In this document: positions 1 through 7,684 of the stretch, piece by piece
Layout of the letters: each line of letters starts with the position of its first letter
How positions within the stretch are numbered: position 1 is the first letter of the stretch
Assembly (NCBI RefSeq): GCF_927798115.1
Contig: NZ_CAKMMG010000002.1
Span: 310,001 to 374,000 of the forward strand
Direction of reading: 5' to 3'
DNA: 64,000 bases
From: Paenibacillus auburnensis
GTDB lineage: Bacteria > Bacillota > Bacilli > Paenibacillales > Paenibacillaceae
Made by a program: the position numbers and the translations under genes
Notes under the pieces: generated by a model
What the model saw: only the letters and a program-made list of their open reading frames with translations
Told to the model about the DNA's origin: nothing
Databases searched by the model: none

Positions 1-459
1 CGCTGCACCATGTTCCTCGAGCACCTCGGAGACAGCCTCCAAGATCATCCGCCGCGGTACCGGATTGATTGCCGCTTCGCCGACTGCCACCGGCAGGCCC
101 GGTTTCGTTACCCGGCCGACGCCGCGTCCGCCGTCAATCTCGATCGAGGGGTGATCCAGCCAGCTCACCGTAGCTTCAATCCACGCCCCGTGTGTCGCAT
201 CGGGGTCATCCCCGGCATCCTTAATTGTTGCGCAGGTCGCGCTAATGTCACCTTGACGTTTGAAGCCGGTCAATTCGAATCGGTGGTGGAATCCCGCTGG
301 TAAATACAGCTCTACGCTATCCGGCGCTTCACCTGTTATGAGCAAGAGTGCCGCCCCTTTGGCTGCTGCCGCTGCACAGGCACCAGTCGTATAACCCCGG
401 CGCATCGGACCCGGACTCCCAGCCGCTGCCTGCCCGTCCATTCCGTTCTCTCCGGTCAT
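1..459 (-). CDS. cbiD: Cobalt-precorrin-5B C1-methyltransferase CbiD (3' part lies outside the window)
   Basis: CbiD acts with SAM in C1 methylation of cobalt-precorrin-5B in anaerobic (early-cobalt) cobalamin synthesis, in the cytoplasm. The first 153 codons are visible. They carry the typical N-terminal RRGYTTGACAAAAAKGA stretch, then KDAGDDPDATHG and GGRGVGRVTKPGLPVAVGEA, all hallmarks of CbiD. The ATG at 459 follows the cbiC stop (491) by about 30 bases, so this is the fifth gene of the minus-strand cobalamin operon. The gene runs off the left edge, so its C-terminus and the end of the operon cannot be judged. Identity is near certain; only completeness is unknown. Confidence 0.95.
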   Translation of the reverse strand, partial: MTGENGMDGQAAAGSPGPMRRGYTTGACAAAAAKGAALLLITGEAPDSVELYLPAGFHHRFELTGFKRQGDISATCATIKDAGDDPDATHGAWIEATVSWLDHPSIEIDGGRGVGRVTKPGLPVAVGEAAINPVPRRMILEAVSEVLEEHGAA

Positions 460-490
460 GGCATTCCCTTCTTTGCCGATTAATAGGTTC

Positions 491-1156
491 TTATTTCCCT
501 CTAGCCTGACGGACGGCCAGCAGACTAAGGGCATTCACCGCTGCCACAACTACAGTGCTGCCGCCTTTGCGCCCGGTATTCGTTATATAAGGAATATCCA
601 GCTTGCGCAGTTCATCCTTGGATTCAGCAGCGGATACGAAGCCGACCGGCATGCCGATAACCAGCGCCGGCCGGGCTGTACCTTCTTTGATCAGACGTAT
701 CAATTCCAGCAGGGCCGTTGGCGCATTGCCAATGACATAGATCCCCCCCGGGGCAGCCACAAAGGCTTTGCGTGTGGCGACAATCGCCCGGGTCAGTCCC
801 AGCGCTTTTGCTTCTTCGATAACATCCGGATCCGATATATGCACACGGACTTCCCCGCCATACCGCTGAATCCGCTCTTTCGCGATGCCCGCCTCCACCA
901 TCCGCACATCAGCGATAACCGGCATTCCCTGCAGTATCGCGTTGATTCCCGCTTCAATCGCCTGGGGATGAAACACCAGACTCCGCCCCAGCTCGAAATC
1001 GGCCGAAGCATGGATGATCCGCTGTACCACCGGATACTGCTCGTCACTAAAATTATGACTGCCAAGTTCCTCCGTAATCATTTGGAAGCTCAGACCTTCT
1101 ATTTCCTGCGGCTGTACCGTCAGCGGCTTAAACTCCGTCCCGAAGTCCACGTCCAT
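491..1156 (-). CDS. cbiC: Cobalt-precorrin-8 methylmutase CbiC
   Basis: CbiC moves the C11 methyl group to C12 to give cobyrinate, the last step of corrin ring formation. The 221-residue product is family-sized. It contains the SADFE and SLVFHP segments, the DVRMV stretch near the middle and the GNAPTALLEL and GMPVGFV motifs of precorrin-8X methylmutases. An open frame extends upstream to 1426. I chose the ATG at 1156 because an AAGGGGA ribosome site directly precedes it and the extension overlaps cbiJ. It sits between cbiJ (28 bases upstream) and cbiD in one minus-strand operon. Confidence 0.94.
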   Translation of the reverse strand: MDVDFGTEFKPLTVQPQEIEGLSFQMITEELGSHNFSDEQYPVVQRIIHASADFELGRSLVFHPQAIEAGINAILQGMPVIADVRMVEAGIAKERIQRYGGEVRVHISDPDVIEEAKALGLTRAIVATRKAFVAAPGGIYVIGNAPTALLELIRLIKEGTARPALVIGMPVGFVSAAESKDELRKLDIPYITNTGRKGGSTVVVAAVNALSLLAVRQARGK

Positions 1157-1184
1157 TCCCCTTTCTTTTCGTTCCTGCACCTGT

Positions 1185-1991
1185 TCAGCGTGTAACCGAA
1201 CGGTACTCCGGCCTTTCCGCCAGCTCAGCCTGGACCGCCTCTGCCAGCGCATCAAAGGAATCATACACTCCGCCATTCCCATCAAACAACAGCTGCTGCC
1301 GGGTGATGAGGATGACATACAGCCCCATATCCAGCGCTGTACGCAGCTTCTCATCCACAGCTCCCTGTGCGCCGCTTTCCTTGGTAACCATGACCTGTGT
1401 ACCGTAATGCCGGAACATGGCTTCATTCATTTCCCGCGAAAAAGGTCCCTGAAGCGCAATGATATTCCGCTGTTCAATTCCCAGTCTCAGGCATTTCTCT
1501 ATATTCTCCAGGCAGGGCAGCAACCGGACCGTCAGGCGCACTTTCGGGTCACCGAGCAGTACCTGCGCAAAAACCTCCAGTGTCTTGCCTCCGGTCGTAA
1601 GCATCACCGAGCCTTTGATCACCTTCGCTGCAAGGGCCGCTTCCTCATAGGAATGTACAGGAATAAGCTTCGGATGACTGTCAAACGCAAGACTCCGCCG
1701 CTCATAGCGGAAGTATGGCAGTCCCAGCGCTGCCGCAGCCTGAATTGCATTGGCATGCGCCTCAAGCGCAAAGGGATGGCTGCCGTCCACCACAGCGCGA
1801 TAGTTACCTTCCTGCAAAAGCGTGATCATCCCCTGCATATCCAGCCGCCCGGTCCTGGTGCGGATTCCAGCCTCCTCCAGCCGTTCCGCCGCGCTTACAG
1901 TCACTACCGAGGCCAGCAGGGGCAGCCCCCGGCGTGACAAGACCAGCGCCAGCTCCCGCGCGTCGCCTGTCCCGCAGAGCATCAGAATCAT
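1185..1991 (-). CDS. cbiJ: Cobalt-precorrin-6A reductase CbiJ/CobK
   Basis: Reduces the corrin macrocycle at precorrin-6A with a nicotinamide cofactor. The 268-residue protein begins MILMLCGTGDAREL, the typical nucleotide-binding N-terminus, and has DGSHPFA, the YFRYER segment, LTTGGKTL and ALQGPFS, all characteristic of CbiJ/CobK. The open frame continues upstream to 2276 across the His-rich end of the previous gene. The start at 1991 is preferred because GAAGGAG lies 11 bases upstream, inside the last codons of cobJ-cbiX, whose stop is only 4 bases away. This suggests translational coupling. It is the third enzyme function of the operon. Confidence 0.93.
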   Translation of the reverse strand: MILMLCGTGDARELALVLSRRGLPLLASVVTVSAAERLEEAGIRTRTGRLDMQGMITLLQEGNYRAVVDGSHPFALEAHANAIQAAAALGLPYFRYERRSLAFDSHPKLIPVHSYEEAALAAKVIKGSVMLTTGGKTLEVFAQVLLGDPKVRLTVRLLPCLENIEKCLRLGIEQRNIIALQGPFSREMNEAMFRHYGTQVMVTKESGAQGAVDEKLRTALDMGLYVILITRQQLLFDGNGGVYDSFDALAEAVQAELAERPEYRSVTR

Positions 1992-1995
1992 CGTG

Positions 1996-3963
1996 TTACA
2001 GCTCCTTCGGGCTGCCCGCAGCAGCCGTCGGGACAGAATCATCATGTCCATGATCATGTGCATGGGAATGCCCGTGATGATGATTGTGACCTTGGTGCGG
2101 GTCATGTTCATCACCATGATGAGGCTCATGGATGTGTCCGTGTCCATGTCCATGGTCATGCCCGTGTCCTTCTTCACCATGATGGTGATGGTGATGGTGA
2201 TGCAACAACCCTGCTGCAACCCGGTATCTGCAGTTATCGCAGTTGGCGAAGGACTTACCTTCCAGCGTCTCCTCAATACGCTCTGCGAGCATATCCGCCA
2301 GCAGCGGATGATTTCCGATATAGCTGCCGAGCTCCACCTCGACCTCCGGATGCGCTGCGGCGAACTCTGCGACCCTCTCTGTAAACTGCTTCATCAGCAC
2401 TCCGGTGAAGAGCAGATACGGCAGCACTACAATTTTGCGCGCACCCAGTGCCAGACAGCGTTCCAGGCCCTCGTTCAGCGATGGCCGGGCAATGGCGATA
2501 AAGCAGCTCTCAACGCTTTTATAAGCAGTGTGTTCCCACAGCAGCCTTGCCAGCTTGTAGAAATCACTGTTCGCATCAGGATCGCTGCCTCCGCGGCCCA
2601 TGACAAGCACGATGGTATCCTCTGCAGCTACCGGCTCTGTCTCAGGTTTATCCCGCAGTCCCAGAGGCACAGCCTCCGTAATCCGGTCCAGTAAAATATC
2701 CACCGCTCTCTCCTGCACACCAACCGGACGACCGTAGATAAACTCCACTTCGGGATACTGCTTTTTGGCCTGGTCAATCGCCAGTGGGATATCGAGCTTG
2801 GAATGTCCTGCTGCAAATAAAATAATCGGCACAACATACACCACCCCGGCACCGCCGGCTACACATCGTTCAATCCCTCCGGCAATCGAAGGAGAAGCCA
2901 ATTCGATGAAACAGGTTTCAATGTTCAACTCAGGCTTACGGGCAGCAAGCTGAGCTGTAAAATTCCGCAATTCCTCATTGCCCTCTTCAATCCGGCTGCC
3001 ATGGCCTACAAGCAGTATGGTTTTTTGGGTCATCCTGTTCTTCTCCCCGCTCCTCTTCTGCAGGACAGCAGGGGCACTGCTATCCGCAGTGCTGTTGGTC
3101 CCGCCGCTGCCGGAAGTACTCTGCGCTGCTGCCGCCAGCGACCAGGGCTCCGCTGCGGTCCGCAGCCGCTCGTGCGGCTTCAGCGCCTGGGTCTCCGCGC
3201 CAAGATTGTACTTGCGCTCATAACCGCGCGGCGTCACCATCAGGCCGTCATACACAGTGGTAGCAGAGTTGCCTACCACGACTGTAGAGAGCATGCCGAT
3301 CTCATGCTCCAGCATCTCCTGCAGCGTCGTTACAATGACCTGCTGGCGGTCCCGGTAGGCATTCTTGACAATGCCTACCGGCGTGGCCGGATCTCGGTGG
3401 CGGAGCAGAATACTGCGCGCCTCTTCGATCTGGCGCGTCCGCTTGCCGCTGCGCGGATTATAAAAGGCAATTACAAAATCCGCAGCACCCGCTGCATCAA
3501 CCCGCGCGGCTATGCTCTCCCATGGCGTAAGATGGTCGCTTAGGCTGATCGTGCACGAATCATGCATAATCGGTGCTCCGAGGAGGGATGAGCAGGACTG
3601 AATCGCCGATATTCCGGGGATCACCTCAACCTCTACACCCTCTGTACGGTTCCAGCCGCGTTCCATCAGCACCTCATAGACCAGTCCGGCCATTCCGTAC
3701 ACGCCGGCATCCCCGCTGGAGATGACGGCTATCGTCTGGCCCGCCTCCGCCCGGCGTACAGCTTCCTGAGCCCGGCTGACTTCTTCGGTCATCCCTGTGC
3801 CGACTATTTCCTGATACTTCAGCAGCGGCTTAATAAGCTCGACATAAGTGTTGTAGCCGATGACCGCTTCGCTCTCCTCAATCGCAGCGAGTGCTCGGCC
3901 TGTAATCTGTTCCAGGGCACCGGGGCCAAAGCCGATAATCAGCAGCTTTCCTTGTTTCTCCAT
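1996..3963 (-). CDS. cobJ-cbiX: Fused precorrin-3B C17-methyltransferase (CobJ/CbiH) and sirohydrochlorin cobaltochelatase (CbiX) with His-rich tail
   Basis: One 655-residue frame joins two enzymes of corrin synthesis. Residues about 1-245 are the tetrapyrrole methylase CobJ/CbiH: LLIIGFGPG at the start, SSGDAGVYGMA, the VIPGISA segment and AFYNPRSGKR. A linker rich in Ser, Ala and Gly follows. From residue 311 comes a long two-lobed CbiX beginning MTQKTILLVGHGSR, with a second half containing LVMGRGGSDP. CbiX inserts cobalt into sirohydrochlorin. A CxxC pair (Cys575/Cys578) precedes a tail with a run of eight His (588-595) and about 28 His in 55 residues. In B. megaterium CbiX, a comparable CxxC holds an Fe-S cluster next to a His-rich region. 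The start at 3963 lies just downstream of a riboswitch terminator and is preceded by GGGGGA. A start at the upstream ATG near 3981 is possible. Confidence 0.9.
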   Translation of the reverse strand: MEKQGKLLIIGFGPGALEQITGRALAAIEESEAVIGYNTYVELIKPLLKYQEIVGTGMTEEVSRAQEAVRRAEAGQTIAVISSGDAGVYGMAGLVYEVLMERGWNRTEGVEVEVIPGISAIQSCSSLLGAPIMHDSCTISLSDHLTPWESIAARVDAAGAADFVIAFYNPRSGKRTRQIEEARSILLRHRDPATPVGIVKNAYRDRQQVIVTTLQEMLEHEIGMLSTVVVGNSATTVYDGLMVTPRGYERKYNLGAETQALKPHERLRTAAEPWSLAAAAQSTSGSGGTNSTADSSAPAVLQKRSGEKNRMTQKTILLVGHGSRIEEGNEELRNFTAQLAARKPELNIETCFIELASPSIAGGIERCVAGGAGVVYVVPIILFAAGHSKLDIPLAIDQAKKQYPEVEFIYGRPVGVQERAVDILLDRITEAVPLGLRDKPETEPVAAEDTIVLVMGRGGSDPDANSDFYKLARLLWEHTAYKSVESCFIAIARPSLNEGLERCLALGARKIVVLPYLLFTGVLMKQFTERVAEFAAAHPEVEVELGSYIGNHPLLADMLAERIEETLEGKSFANCDNCRYRVAAGLLHHHHHHHHGEEGHGHDHGHGHGHIHEPHHGDEHDPHQGHNHHHGHSHAHDHGHDDSVPTAAAGSPKEL

Positions 3964-4027
3964 TCCTTTTCCCCCGTTCATATGTAGATCAGACAGAACA
4001 TGCGCCAACGCAATTTTTCTGGTCCAT

Positions 4028-4060
4028 AACAAAAACTCCCGGCCCTAAGGGGTGGGAGTG
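4028..4060 (-). terminator. Intrinsic terminator, probable expression platform of the cobalamin riboswitch
   Basis: On the minus strand an ACTCCC/GGGAGT stem with an inner CCC/GGG pairing is followed by TTTTTG. It lies between the riboswitch aptamer and the cobJ-cbiX start (65 bases away), which fits cobalamin-induced premature termination. The separation from the aptamer (about 195 bases) is long. The competing antiterminator was not resolved by eye. Confidence 0.75.
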
Positions 4061-4254
4061 CTATGTACGTCATCAGTTATGCAAGAGAGGATGTCGGTCT
4101 GCTGCAGCATGGAATCTTCACAGGAATGCAATACAGCAGCTTATCCCGGCGGATACCGCAACAAATCTCAGGATTCCCGTCCGCGGCAACCACCCGGCCT
4201 CTATTTCATTAACCCGTTCGTACACCGCTCTTATCCGCGTAGAGTCGTGGTGTG

Positions 4255-4428
4255 CGCCAACAAGGTAGGTCTCCTGGCTCGAAATACAAACGCCAAATCT
4301 TCGTCTTCCCCGGCAGCCTTGCCGAGTGACATCCTGAAGTTCAGCTCTTTCTTACAGTGGCGGGACCGCTCGGGAGTTTCACCCGATTCCCTGTTACCCC
4401 TTGCCTGACAAGGGCACCTTGTTCGTTC
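4255..4428 (-). ncRNA. Cobalamin riboswitch aptamer
   Basis: Read on the minus strand, the segment has the conserved pieces of a cobalamin aptamer in order. An AAGGGGTAACAGGGAA block near 4395-4412 is followed by GGGTGAAACTCCCGA and GCGGTCCCGCCACTGTAA. Near 4262-4282 comes the B12 box, GCCAGGAGACCTACCTTG. It leads the cobJ-cbiX/cbiJ/cbiC/cbiD operon, so cobalamin would shut off its own synthesis genes. A TATAAT-like -10 element (4446-4451) lies just upstream with a poor -35. Confidence 0.95.
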
Positions 4429-4445
4429 GCTAATTTATCCAATCC

Positions 4446-4451
4446 ATTATA
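4446..4451 (-). promoter_or_regulatory. -10 element of the probable cobalamin-operon promoter
   Basis: TATAAT on the minus strand lies about 20 bases before the first riboswitch bases. No good -35 hexamer stands 16-18 bases upstream, so only the -10 can be supported. Confidence 0.5.
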
Positions 4452-4570
4452 GAAGCCCCTACCAGACCTTGTCTGTGATAAAAGTGAAGCGCCATTCTTG
4501 TCTTTTAGCTTGTACCGAAGACATTTAAATAATATAATTATTAACTATATAACATGAACCGGAGGTTCTC

Positions 4571-5512
4571 ATGAAACTTGATCTTACCGAAGACTCTTTA
4601 CCGGTGTACGAAGCATTATCCAGTAGCGTACGCCTTCATATGCTCCGGTTGCTTGCTGTTCAATCCATGAACGTCAAGGAGCTGGCGGGAGCAGTCAATC
4701 TGAGCAGCGCGATTATGACGATGCATGTGCGCAAACTGGAAGCTGCCGGGCTAATCCGCACCCACATGGCTCCCGGACGAAGCGGTTTACAGAAGATCTG
4801 TTCACTTGCTGCCGAGAATGTAGAAATCATCTTCCCTGCACAGGCCAAAGCTGAACGTAAGGCTTACCGCAAAGATATCCCCGTCGGCCACTACTCCGAT
4901 TTCCAGATCGAACCCACCTGCGGGCTGGCGACTACGGAGCAGGTGATCGGCAACTTCGACGACCCGCGTTATTTCTGGGATATGGAACGGGTAAATGCCG
5001 GTATTCTGTGGTTTGGAAAAGGATATGTTGAATACAAAATCCCGAACTTCCTGTTAACCAGCCAGCAGCCGGAGGAGCTCGTCATTACGATGGAGATTGC
5101 CTCCGAAGCCCCTTCAACCAACAACAATTGGCCGTCAGACATCGCCTTCACCCTGAATGGCCATAAGCTGGGTTATTGGACAAGTCCGGGTGACTACGGT
5201 GACCGCCTGGGGAAATACACACCCTTATGGTGGCCTGCGTATACCAACCAATACGGCCTGCTTAAGCAGCTGCGCATTACACCAAAAGGAACATTCATGG
5301 ACGGCCTTAAGCTATCTGACATCACGCTTGAGCAAGTCGGCATCAGGGACAAGCAGTGGACCTTCCGTCTCTCCGTAGATGAAGATGCTGAACATATCGG
5401 CGGCCTTACCCTATTCGGCAAGGGATTCGGCAATTACAATGACGATCTGGTCGTTGAGCTGTTCTATACCGATAGCGCCAGCTCCGCAGAGCCGGCTGAA
5501 GCAGCCGAATAA
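4571..5512 (+). CDS. ArsR-type HTH transcriptional regulator with a large C-terminal domain
   Basis: A 313-residue protein. Residues about 10-95 form a winged helix of the ArsR/HTH_20 type (VRLHMLRLLAVQSMNVKELA, then LSSAIMTMHVRKLEAAGLI). The remaining 215 residues are rich in Trp, Tyr and Gly, with alternating strands that resemble a beta-sandwich or jelly-roll, possibly carbohydrate-binding. Typical ArsR proteins are only about 100 residues. The C-terminal part has no metal-binding Cys cluster, so sugar sensing is more plausible than metal sensing; this is inference. The start has GGAGG five bases upstream. It converges on the minus-strand abfA block with a shared terminator between, so abfA is its natural candidate target. 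Confidence 0.8.
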   Translation: MKLDLTEDSLPVYEALSSSVRLHMLRLLAVQSMNVKELAGAVNLSSAIMTMHVRKLEAAGLIRTHMAPGRSGLQKICSLAAENVEIIFPAQAKAERKAYRKDIPVGHYSDFQIEPTCGLATTEQVIGNFDDPRYFWDMERVNAGILWFGKGYVEYKIPNFLLTSQQPEELVITMEIASEAPSTNNNWPSDIAFTLNGHKLGYWTSPGDYGDRLGKYTPLWWPAYTNQYGLLKQLRITPKGTFMDGLKLSDITLEQVGIRDKQWTFRLSVDEDAEHIGGLTLFGKGFGNYNDDLVVELFYTDSASSAEPAEAAE

Positions 5513-5517
5513 GGCAC

Positions 5518-5565
5518 AAAAAAAGCGGCAGCCAAGGACATTTTCAATCGTCCATGACTGCCGCT
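5518..5565. terminator. Bidirectional terminator between the HTH regulator and the abfA operon
   Basis: AGCGGCAG (5524-5531) pairs with CTGCCGCT (5558-5565), with an inner GGAC/GTCC pairing. A T-run follows on the minus strand and a weaker one on the plus strand. It serves the convergent transcripts. Confidence 0.8.
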
Positions 5566-5644
5566 GTTCTATTATGCCCTCGTGCAGCGGGAAATCCTTA
5601 TGCACAGGTTAAGCTTATTCATCGCATGGCTTCACCCACACGGT

Positions 5645-5920
5645 TTAATCAACGACCGGCTGCCACAGCCCGCCTCCCGGCAACGGGCAGCCGCGGGCTT
5701 TGAGCCGGGCGACAACCGGAATAATACAGCCGCAGGCGGTACAGGTCACGCCGTCTTGAAGCTTGGGACACGCGGAACACAGTGCGAAGCGGGCCGCGTA
5801 TACTTCTTCCGGCGCTGTATTGTCCGGCGTGAACATCGAGGAAGCCAGAATCCGGGCAATCTGCGCCTCTGTCACTTTGTAATCATCCCGGCAGCCTTTG
5901 CAGGCAGTTGTTGTACTCAT
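5645..5920 (-). CDS. Small Cys-rich protein (DUF6171-like), 91 aa
   Basis: The product has seven Cys: a CKGC pair at the N-terminus, CSAC, then CTACGC and a last Cys near the C-terminus. This suggests two small metal-binding (zinc-ribbon-like) knuckles. It resembles the DUF6171 family of small Cys-rich Firmicutes proteins; that assignment is from memory and tentative. It begins 14 bases after the abfA stop on the same strand and is followed by a terminator, so it is probably co-transcribed with abfA. No transmembrane segment or signal peptide is visible. Function unknown. Confidence 0.7.
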   Translation of the reverse strand: MSTTTACKGCRDDYKVTEAQIARILASSMFTPDNTAPEEVYAARFALCSACPKLQDGVTCTACGCIIPVVARLKARGCPLPGGGLWQPVVD

Positions 5921-5934
5921 CTTAGATCTCCGCC

Positions 5935-7431
5935 TTAAGCCTTCGTCTTAATTTCCAGTACGGTAACCGACATCGGAGGCAGCTCCAGGCTGAGGACACC
6001 GTCTTCCAGCTGGAAGGCGGTAAACGGCTGTGGCGCTACCGCTTCCGGCTCACTGAAGGTATTATGGGCATCAATCGCCGTTCCGGCTAGCGTCGTTCCG
6101 GTCACTTCTGCCGCCTGTCCGGCAAGTCCGCGCAGCTCCAGCGGAAGCTTAGCTGCTGCTGCATGGTTCAAGTTGCACAAGCTGACATGAATCACGCCTT
6201 CTGCGGTAACAGAAGCAGAGGCCGACACCTCCGGAATTTCGCGTCCTTCGAAGCTGTAGGTTCCGCTCTCCAGCGCCAAATCCAGCAGCTCTGCATCCTG
6301 ATGCACCTTATACATGTTGAAAACATGGTAGGTAGGCGTCAGAATCATTTTCTCCCCTTCGGTAAGAATTACAGCCTGCAGCACGTTGATCGTCTGGGCA
6401 ATGTTAGCCATCCGCACCCGGTCACTGTGCTTGTGGAAAATGTTCAGAGTCAAGCCCGCAACCAGCGCATCCCGGATGGAGTTCTGCTGATAGAGGAAGC
6501 CCGGATTGGTTCCCGGCTCGACATCATACCAGGTTCCCCATTCATCGACGATCAGGCCAACGCGCTTCTCCGGATCATATTTATCCATAATGACGCTGTG
6601 TCGGGTAACCAGCTCATCCATGTGTAATGCCTTTTCCAGCGTAGAGAACCATTCTTTGGTCTCAAAACCGGTAGCCGCACCCTTTGTTTGCCATTCGCCT
6701 GTTGGCAGCGTGTAATAATGCAGTGTGATCGAATCCATGAACCGGGTGGCTTCACGCATGAGCACTTCTGTCCAGTTATAGTCATCTGCATTCGCACCGC
6801 AGGCGATCCGGTGAATCTTATTGTCGCCATAATTGCGGACATACGTCTGGTAACGGCGGTACAGATCGGCGTAATATTCTGGACGCATGTTTCCGCCACA
6901 GCCCCAGTTCTCATTCCCCACGCCAAAATAAGTCACGCTCCAAGGCTCCTCGCGTCCACTCTCCTGGCGCAGCTCTGCCATCGGTGAAACTCCGTTAAAC
7001 GTCAAATATTCCACCCATTCGGACATTTCCTGAACGGTTCCACTGCCTACATTGCCGTTAATGTAAGGTTCACATTCCAGCATGGCGCACAATTCCATAA
7101 ATTCATGGGTGCCAAAATGGTTATTCTCCACTGTGCCGCCCCAGTGTGTATTGATCATCCGTTTGCGGCCTTCGCGCGGACCGATGCCGTCCTTCCAGTG
7201 GTATTCATCCGCAAAGCAGCCGCCCGGCCAGCGCAGCACCGGAATCTTGATTTCCTTAAGCGCTTCCACAACATCGTTGCGGATACCCTTCGTATTGGCA
7301 ATCGGCGAATCTTCGCCCACCCAGATGCCTTCATAGATACAGCGTCCCAGATGTTCAGCGAAATGTCCGTAGATGTTACGGTTAATGGTTCCTTTGCGGA
7401 TGTCCGTGTTCAATACCATGCGTTTAGCCAT
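5935..7431 (-). CDS. abfA: Alpha-N-arabinofuranosidase, GH51
   Basis: Removes alpha-L-arabinofuranosyl side groups from arabinan or arabinoxylan oligosaccharides. The 498-residue length fits intracellular GH51 enzymes. The (beta/alpha)8 domain shows [11 protein letters not shown] at the N-terminus, [14 protein letters not shown] and the acid/base Glu in [11 protein letters not shown] (about residue 173). The nucleophile Glu is in VDEWGTWY (about residue 294). A C-terminal beta-sandwich follows. No signal peptide, so it acts on imported oligosaccharides. AGAGGAG lies 10 bases before the ATG. The upstream gap (7432-7684) is AT-rich with three TATATTAA repeats that may be operator sites. Confidence 0.95.
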   Translation of the reverse strand: MAKRMVLNTDIRKGTINRNIYGHFAEHLGRCIYEGIWVGEDSPIANTKGIRNDVVEALKEIKIPVLRWPGGCFADEYHWKDGIGPREGRKRMINTHWGGTVENNHFGTHEFMELCAMLECEPYINGNVGSGTVQEMSEWVEYLTFNGVSPMAELRQESGREEPWSVTYFGVGNENWGCGGNMRPEYYADLYRRYQTYVRNYGDNKIHRIACGANADDYNWTEVLMREATRFMDSITLHYYTLPTGEWQTKGAATGFETKEWFSTLEKALHMDELVTRHSVIMDKYDPEKRVGLIVDEWGTWYDVEPGTNPGFLYQQNSIRDALVAGLTLNIFHKHSDRVRMANIAQTINVLQAVILTEGEKMILTPTYHVFNMYKVHQDAELLDLALESGTYSFEGREIPEVSASASVTAEGVIHVSLCNLNHAAAAKLPLELRGLAGQAAEVTGTTLAGTAIDAHNTFSEPEAVAPQPFTAFQLEDGVLSLELPPMSVTVLEIKTKA

Positions 7432-7461
7432 TTGGTTATCGCTCCTCTAAAAGTTAATAAA

Positions 7462-7532
7462 TATATTAATCACTTAACAGTTATATTAATATTATAATCA
7501 AGATTCTTCGTATTCGTCAATCTTTATATTAA
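7462..7532. repeat. Three direct TATATTAA repeats upstream of abfA
   Basis: TATATTAA occurs at 7462-7469, 7482-7489 and 7525-7532. The first two are exactly 20 bases apart, about two helical turns, and lie just upstream of the abfA start. The promoter of the HTH regulator at 4571 has a related AT-rich run with ATTAACTATATAAC. They are candidate operators, though plain AT-rich promoter DNA cannot be excluded. Confidence 0.4.
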
Positions 7533-7684
7533 GCACTCCTGACCGTATGCAGGGGCCCGGGAAGCGATGAAAGTCGTATCTCCTTTGCATATCGGAAAGA
7601 TTAATTTCATTGTCCTGACTAATCCCCAGATGATATTATGGCAGGGACAGCTAACAACAAAATAAAGCAGACATGGAGAGTATG

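Noticed and set aside
458..1195. Plus-strand 245-residue frame
   Set aside because: It lies antisense to cbiC, whose motifs and ribosome site are clear. No ribosome site; composition of a shadow frame.
1822..2694. Plus-strand 290-residue frame full of Met, Val and Ile
   Set aside because: It is the antisense of the His-rich tail and CbiX; the odd Met/Val runs are the complement of His codons.
4052..4408. Plus-strand 118-residue frame
   Set aside because: It lies over the cobalamin riboswitch on the other strand; the RNA structure explains the sequence.
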